Source: Epiperipatus broadwayi (taxonomy: Eukaryota; Onychophora; Udeonychophora; Euonychophora; Peripatidae). Taken from it: a DNA stretch of 64,000 nucleotides. The position numbers and the translations under genes are program-made. Location of the stretch: contig JAQFVV010006198.1 of assembly GCA_028023455.1 (NCBI GenBank), positions 33,973,979 through 34,037,978 on the forward strand. The letters are read 5' to 3'. Below, in pieces: positions 58,680 to 64,000 of the stretch; position 1 is the first letter of the stretch; the number at the start of each line of letters is the position of its first letter. The notes under the pieces are model-generated. The model saw only the letters and a list, made by a program, of their open reading frames with translations. It was not told where the DNA came from and made no database searches.

Positions 58680-60764
58680 CTTTGCATATATGTTTTATTT
58701 GTGTTAATTTTAATTTTATTTGTACAAATATTTACTAATCAAATTGGTACCCTAAGAAATTGTAATAAAGAAATATTAATATCAACAATTGTATATTTAA
58801 ACAGTTTTTTGCATGTCTAACAAGAAAAGATTATAAATTTATAAAGCGTTTAATTCACTGAGCACACTTTCAACGTTTACGGACAAATTCATAGCTCTAG
58901 TAATGACAGCAAATGGCTAGATAATATTTAAATATGCTAACAATTATGTTAACATTTAATTTACATAATCAAATTTTTATATACATTTTATGGAAAAATA
59001 ATAACTATTTTTTTTTGTATATGCTAAATCAAATCTTGTTACTAAATTTTCACCCACTTCCCAATTTCCAACTAGTTGAAACTTTGCCATATATATTTCT
59101 GATGACAACACATTTTTTTTGGAGTTCACAAATAATTTTAGCAAAAAATTAATGAAAAATTTAAATTTCTAATTTTACACCTAACATTGATGCCAACAGC
59201 ATCTAATGGCAATCCTTATAGTTTGAAACTGAATGAATGATTCATTGAAAGCTGGACCAACTGACATTACTTATTTGTATTATACGTTTTTATTGAACTT
59301 ATTAATTTAGTCTTTCTGTCCAGATAAAATATAATTTAAATAAATTCATCTCATTTAGATAATTCGGAATTACATATATAAAACTAAAAACTAGAAAATA
59401 AAAAAAAATTTTTTTTTCTTCGGCTTTTACAAATACAAGTGTTTGGCATATTTTACCTAAATTGAAATTCGATATATGTTGAAAATATTAATTCTGAAAT
59501 ATTAAATTGTAATTCTTGTTCGATAACAAACCCATAAAAATTGTTAGAAAATGGAACCAAGATTCTTTCTAAACATGTGTGTTCCCATTAATAATTTTAA
59601 CTTAATGTTCTACATTGTTTTGCTACTACATATATGAAAAAAAAATACATCTGATTTCTATTTATGTAAAATACATCCCATGCTTTTATTTGCAGTAGCA
59701 GAAGATAATTTTTTATCTTTTTTTGGTATATTTACACAAATAAAAGTGTTTCTTCGAAAATTTCTTTAATATTTTTTTACTATAAATAAAATTAACAATA
59801 ATGATTTATTTATCACTGATTTATAAAAGTTCTCTTATAAATTTTTTTCCCCTCAAAAATCTTTAATCTTTGACCATATTTCATTTGTAAAAAGTCAAAA
59901 TATTATTAAATAATGTTAATATTTAATTAAATGCCCCTTGCAGTTCGATATAGCAATAATAGAGAGAAGACAAACTTGATAGCTGAAGATTTCTTGATTA
60001 GAGCTTAACTTGTTCCTTCAGGTGTTTAAATATCAATTTACCACTCAAACCGCTAATCATTTGATTATTATTATTTTTATTTGATAACATATTTAAAATT
60101 GCAACCACATGCATTTTAAAATTAAATTTTGTCTAAGACCCGGTGATTAATAACTATAAATGTATATCAAACAAAGTATCTCCTAACTTTCTCTGCTTAT
60201 GTTAAGCATCTTCATTAGGAGCAATAGTTCACCTTATTTATTTTACTCCAGAATTACCTGCTGCAAGCTTAAATATTTTATAAACCTAAAGGGTGATGTC
60301 TTCCAAATTTCCTGATTAGTTTCTAACTATAAACCTTCTTCAGTGAAGAGCGTTATATTTTTATTCATACATATTTGTAGTCACTTTTGGTATCTCTCGT
60401 GTAAAACTAATCCAGCTTTTATAAACACTGAACTGAGGTACTAGTGCTTTCCAAATTCCCAAACTAATTTTTAGTTATTAACCCTCTTCAGTTCTTGGAT
60501 TAGCCATTATAAACTTGTTAGCTTCCATCCATAATGGAACAAAAAGCAAATATAACATGTTATGTCAGTGTTTCATTTCATTCTTAAAGTTAGGCCAATA
60601 TAGGAACGGATGCTGTTTTTTTTTTTGTTTTTTTTTTTTTAAAAAGCATTTTGTTTATTATGGTTGTTTTTTTTTTAGATCATGATTTTTTTTAAAATAT
60701 TGCATTAAAGTATTATTTATCTTTATTACTTTGTTTATTTTTGTTTGTAATCTCTTAAATTTTG
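58680..60764. other. AT-rich spacer
   Basis: Two weakly similar segments at 60180-60380 and 60410-60510 share AACCTTCTTCAGTGAAGAG-like and CCAAATTTCC-like words, perhaps an old repeat. A T-rich run lies at 60616-60642. No gene recognised. Confidence 0.4.
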
Positions 60765-60780
60765 AACTTTAGAACTTCAC

Positions 60781-61029
60781 ATCACATGATCACCATTTTT
60801 TATGCTTGCTCATAGCTGTTATTAAAACAGGCAGAACTCTCCATACAGTAGCTGCAGCACTCTCAGATCCAAGTCTCCTCACTGATAAAAGCCACAAGCT
60901 AGAAACTAGTCTGGAGATATTGGATGAGTAGACACTAGATGGGAATTTTATGCACTAGCCTTCTGGCATCCTTTGATTACTCTGACTTGCACTGAGTGGC
61001 ACTACTGTATGGAGAGTTTTGCCTGTTTT
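60781..61029 (+). mobile_element. Group A element with 5' inversion and 16-bp target duplication
   Basis: Flanked by AACTTTAGAACTTCAC (60765-60780 and 61030-61045). The first about 70 bases are the unit 3' end and the unit junction in reverse (ATCACATGATCACC ... AGAACTCTCCATACAG); the rest is forward from the hammerhead to the 3' end. 5' inversions with long duplications are typical of target-primed reverse transcription with twin priming. The inverted part crosses the unit junction, so the RNA template was multimeric or circular. Confidence 0.75.
60867..60925 (+). ncRNA. Hammerhead ribozyme-like motif, group A (CTGATAA)
   Basis: Stem Ib ATCCAA/TTGGAT perfect, GAAAC and GTC intact, but the first box is CTGATAA, which removes a required G. 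Predicted inactive. Confidence 0.52.
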
Positions 61030-61311
61030 AACTTTAGAACTTCACTTATCTTACTCTAGTCTCAAGTTTATTATCCTCTGCACTGTATTTAATTTTAATA
61101 ATCATATATATATAATTCTCATTGAACAGGCACAATCTGTTTTGAGAGCAGTCTAACAAATAATCAGTTATAACTTTCAAATGCCATTAAATTACTTAGA
61201 TAATAAAGTTAATCATGCTGAAGGTTAGATAGGTTTATAAATATAAATGAAAAGCAGTCAACACTTAAACAATACCAATATCAATAATAATCAACAATCT
61301 CAATCCTGCCT

Positions 61312-61740
61312 AATAGGTTAGTAGTGGCTATGGTTGTTAAAGAGCCAGAGACACCAAAATGTATGAGTACTGAACTGGGTTCAGACCCATATGACTATAT
61401 AAGCTATTGAGCTTAGATTGAAAATATTATTGTGTTTTCAATTTTATTCTCATAGTTTTGTAGTTAAATAGAGATAAAAGGTGGCTGCAGGAGGGTTGCA
61501 TTAGATCCTAAGATCTAGGTGCAGTGCTCTCAGATCCAAAACTCCTCACTGACAAAGGCCACAAGCCAGAAACTAGTCTGGGGATATTGGATGAGTAGGC
61601 ACTAGATAGGGATTTTATGCACATGCCTTCTGGCATCCATTGATTACTCTGGCTGGCACTGAGTGGCACTACTGTATGGAGAGTTTTGCTTGTTTTAATA
61701 ACAGTTATGTGCTAGCATGTGATGTTTAGTGGTTTAAATA
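61312..61740 (+). repeat. Group A element, near full unit
   Basis: Runs from CAATCCTGCCTAATAGG through CTGAACTGGGTTCAGACC, ATATGACTATATAAGC, GGTGGCTGCAGGAGGG, the hammerhead and GTTTTGCTTGTTTTAATA, then into the first bases of another unit (GTGATGTTTAGTGGTTTAA), again crossing the unit junction. It abuts the small repeat shared with 553-597. Confidence 0.75.
61534..61592 (+). ncRNA. Hammerhead ribozyme-like motif, group A (CTGACAA)
   Basis: Stem Ia CCTCA/TGGGG-type and stem Ib ATCCAA/TTGGAT pair well, GAAAC and GTC intact; first box CTGACAA, one CpG-type transition from CTGACGA. Probably inactive as it stands. Confidence 0.53.
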
Positions 61741-62270
61741 ACTTTTATTAAGTATAAATTTTCTTATTTGGTGGTGTAAAGATTAATCTAAAATAATACT
61801 TTCCATTTGAATTCTTCCTTTCCATTATCCATATGAACATTCATGTTTTCTGATTTATATAAAATTTTGTTTTTTTATTTATTTGACTGAAATTATACTC
61901 TTATATTATTTCAGCTATCTGAAAATTCTCTCTTCTGTGCCATCTTATAGTAATAGATTAAATTTTGCCATATTTCTCAAATTCATCATATCTCTACTGC
62001 TTATCCATTTAAGCCTCTTGCTTACCACTTTTCAACTTCCTCTCTGCCTCATTCAATTCATTTTTTGTAAAACTAATATTTCTATTACTATATGCTTTTA
62101 TGATTGTTATAACTCTCTTTCACATCTAACATTTTTTTTATATTCATTAGATACCTATTTACGATTGTTGTTTTCTCTATATCAAATAATTTAAAATAAT
62201 GATTTAATGCCATTTTTTATATTTTGTTTTAAGAATGTTGTTTTTATTCTTCATTTCTGAGTTCAAATAA
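61741..62270. other. Spacer with an unrecognised 103-codon frame
   Basis: A plus-strand frame at 61883-62194 is leucine- and phenylalanine-rich, as AT-rich non-coding DNA often gives. No motif recognised. Confidence 0.45.
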
Positions 62271-62343
62271 TAGCAAATTTTTTTCCCACACAGTAATGCC
62301 ACCTTAGAAAGTTGTGCATCTTAATCTATCCAGCACCTTTCCA

Positions 62344-62403
62344 TCCAATTTCCTCATATTAGTTTCTAGCTTATGGCTTTCAGCAGCGAGTAACCATGAA
62401 TCT
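62344..62403 (-). ncRNA. Hammerhead ribozyme-like motif, group A, reversed and decayed
   Basis: The minus strand reads CTGCTGA, AAGCCATAAGCTA, GAAAC, TAATA. The second box is intact; the first box and triplet are mutated. Confidence 0.45.
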
Positions 62404-62820
62404 GTGAGCAGTGCACCTGGTTCTTTGGCTCTAATACATCCCTTCAGCACCCACCTTGGCCTTTTTGGGTAACTATGAAGCTATCAGCTGAAACTGAAAA
62501 CTCAATAATGTTTTAATCCAAGCTAACTTGCCTGAATTTTATAATCTTTATATTTGTAAAATGTCTTTGGCTTTTCAATAACCACAGTCATCTCTATCCG
62601 TTGGCTAGGATTGGTATTAAACTATTAAAATATCACATGATCACCATTTCTTTATGTTATACAAGATTTTCCCCACACAGTAGTGCCACTTAGTGAAAGC
62701 TCTAGTAATCAGTAGATGCTAGAAGGTTGTGCATTTTAATTCCTATACAGTACTTTCCTATCCAATATCTTCTATTTTTTAACTTACGACTTTTATCAAA
62801 TCCAAGTACACTGCTTCCAC

Positions 62821-62878
62821 ATCCAAGGCTTCTCACTGATGAAAGTCATAAGCTAGAAACTAGTCTGGGGATATTGAG
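62821..62878 (+). ncRNA. Hammerhead ribozyme-like motif, group A (boxes and triplet intact)
   Basis: CTGATGA at 62836-62842, GAAAC at 62856-62860, GTC at 62863-62865, stem Ia TCTCA/TGGGG with two G-U pairs, stem Ib shortened (CCAA/TTGA). Stem II is weak (GTC/GCT). One of only three group A copies with CTGAYGA, GAAAC and GTC all present. Confidence 0.55.
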
Positions 62879-63235
62879 TAGACACCGTTAATTTGTATGA
62901 CTTTCACTAAGTGTCCATACTACATGGAGAAAGTTACTCCTGTGTTAACAGGTTGTGTAAGCATAGGAAATGTTGGTCATGTGATGTTATAGCATTTTAA
63001 TACCAATTTTAGCCAAAAGATGTTGGTGACTATGGTTATTTAAAAAAAACCCAAGGGCATTCTAATATATAGATACTGAACTGTCTTCAGATCTGTATGA
63101 TTATACAAGCAAATTAGCTTGGATTGAAAACATTGTGTTTTTAATTTAGGTTTGTATCTTTATATTTAGCTAAAATGATAAAAGGTTGCTTCTGGAGGGA
63201 TGCATTATATCCCAAAGATCCAAGTGTACTGCTCC

Positions 63236-63300
63236 CAAATTCATGGCTTTTCATTGATGATATATAAGTTAGAGGCTTGTCTGAGAATGTTGGATGGGAT
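63236..63300 (+). ncRNA. Remnant hammerhead motif, group A
   Basis: TTGATGA, TAGAGGC, TTGTCTGAGA and GTTGG keep the outline of boxes, triplet and stems, with several core changes. Identified by its place in the repeat. Confidence 0.35.
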
Positions 63301-63450
63301 AGCTTTGGATAGAGATTGAAAATGCATAACCATTTAGCATCTATTGATTTCTACAGCTTACACTAGGTGTCACTATTGTGTGAAAAAAATTGCTTGTGTT
63401 TTAACAACTTCTGTAAGCATAAAGAAATGATGATCGTGTAATATTTCTGA

Positions 63451-64000
63451 ATTAATTCTAAAAGCTAACTTAATACCTTTGCAATCTGCATTTTCTTGAT
63501 CCTGAAAGAACAAACAAAAGGAAGGAAGAAGCAAATGAACGATATATATGTTTTCTTTCATGACAATAATTACATTTAAATATATTTCTGAAATGTCATA
63601 TTTTATCCTAAATATTGACTTATTGTTACTCCTTATAAAAATTATTTAATCTAATGTTATAGTTCATTAAGGTGCAAATTTTTAATATGATTCAAATGTT
63701 TATAAAACCAATCACAATTTAAGATGAACCTCAAGGAAAGCACAAACTTTAAGTGGCATATTATTATTTCTATAAAAAAAAAAGTGAAATCTGATAAATC
63801 ATGAGGAAAATATTCATACTGCTTTTGTTCATGAATATATGTAATTTATCCAATTTTAGTTTTAAAAGTAGTAATAAAAGCCACTTAAAGTTTGCACTTT
63901 TCATTACACCCGTCTTAAATCGTGTCTGTTTTCACAAATACTTATCATACAACTGAATTTTACAAATTCTCATACATAAGGCTGTGCAATTTATATGTGT
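63451..64000. other. Right edge, AT-rich
   Basis: A near-palindromic pair CAAACTTTAAGTGGC (63744-63758) and GCCACTTAAAGTTTGC (63881-63896) brackets about 120 bp, another small fold-back element. A 25-nt segment at 63477-63501 has splice-like borders but is probably chance. Confidence 0.5.

Larger units (their letters stand above)
62275..63450. repeat. Group A cluster: reversed units followed by forward units
   Basis: About 62275-62800 is group A in reverse (GCTTATGGCTTTCAGCAGCG, GGATTGGTATTAAAC, ATATCACATGATCACCATTT), more than one unit long and crossing a unit junction. At about 62800 the orientation switches and 1.5 diverged forward units run to about 63450. The whole forms a 1.2-kb imperfect palindrome and is older than the other group A copies by divergence. 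Confidence 0.7.

Noticed and set aside
61883-62194. 103-codon open frame
   Set aside because: Leu/Phe/Ser-rich composition typical of AT-rich non-coding sequence, no motif, no splice or promoter context.
63477-63501. A 25-nt minus-strand segment with good acceptor (TTGTTCTTTCAG) and donor (GTATTA) that would join in phase to the SAM exon
   Set aside because: The exon at 47596-47614 gives a start codon, strong context, promoter motifs and the same phase at a shorter distance, so the 25-nt segment is more likely chance or belongs to another gene.
1-64000. CRISPR arrays, operons, ribosome binding sites, rRNA or intact tRNA genes
   Set aside because: Spliced host exons, pol III SINE heads and LINE/PLE content mark this as animal nuclear DNA; no regularly spaced short repeats or rRNA-like sequence were seen.

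Overview
The window is AT-rich animal DNA with spliced host exons, long introns full of repeats, and mixed classes of retroelements. It suggests an invertebrate animal. A cephalopod or chelicerate would fit the repeat load, but I cannot fix the species from sequence alone.

Host gene. One gene on the minus strand spans most of the first 47.6 kb. Six coding exons at 47596-47614, 31843-32045, 27957-28017, 15885-16007, 10558-10722 and 5439-5572 have consensus splice sites and join in one open frame of exactly 235 codons. The product begins with a SAM domain and continues with motifs I recognise from the vertebrate protein C19orf47. The first coding exon is only 19 nt and sits beside two YY1-type sites in a likely promoter. 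The 3' end of the gene is not resolved; a possible last exon is at 4505-4578.

Repeats. The introns and the region upstream of the gene (47.7-64 kb) hold degenerate non-LTR retrotransposons (1-300, 6.0, 14.3, 36.2, 42.7-46.2, 51.3 and 56.6-58.7 kb), Penelope-like elements (PLEs; 30.5, 49.5 and 53.7-55.8 kb), Ty3/Gypsy remnants (1.5-3.3 and 49.1-50.9 kb), a mariner remnant with both inverted ends (29.7-30.2 kb), tRNA-derived SINE pieces and many fold-back elements.

Most interesting content. At least four repeat groups carry what reads as a type I hammerhead ribozyme: a CTGANGA box, stem II, a GAAA box, a minimal stem III, a cleavage triplet, and matching stem I arms on the outside. Group A (unit about 421 bp) occurs at 12.9-13.3, 20.8-21.2, 55.8-56.5, 60.8-61.7 and 62.3-63.4 kb. 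Group A' (unit about 344 bp, tandem) is at 38.7-39.6 kb. Group B, in fold-back elements, is at 32.3-33.2, 35.9-36.2 and 46.3-46.7 kb. Group C, joined to a tRNA-like head, is at 52.0-52.6 kb. Tandem units, target-site duplications and inserts crossing the unit junction fit retrozyme-like elements copied through self-cleaved, possibly circular, RNA. Most single copies carry a change in the core, so activity is best judged on a consensus.
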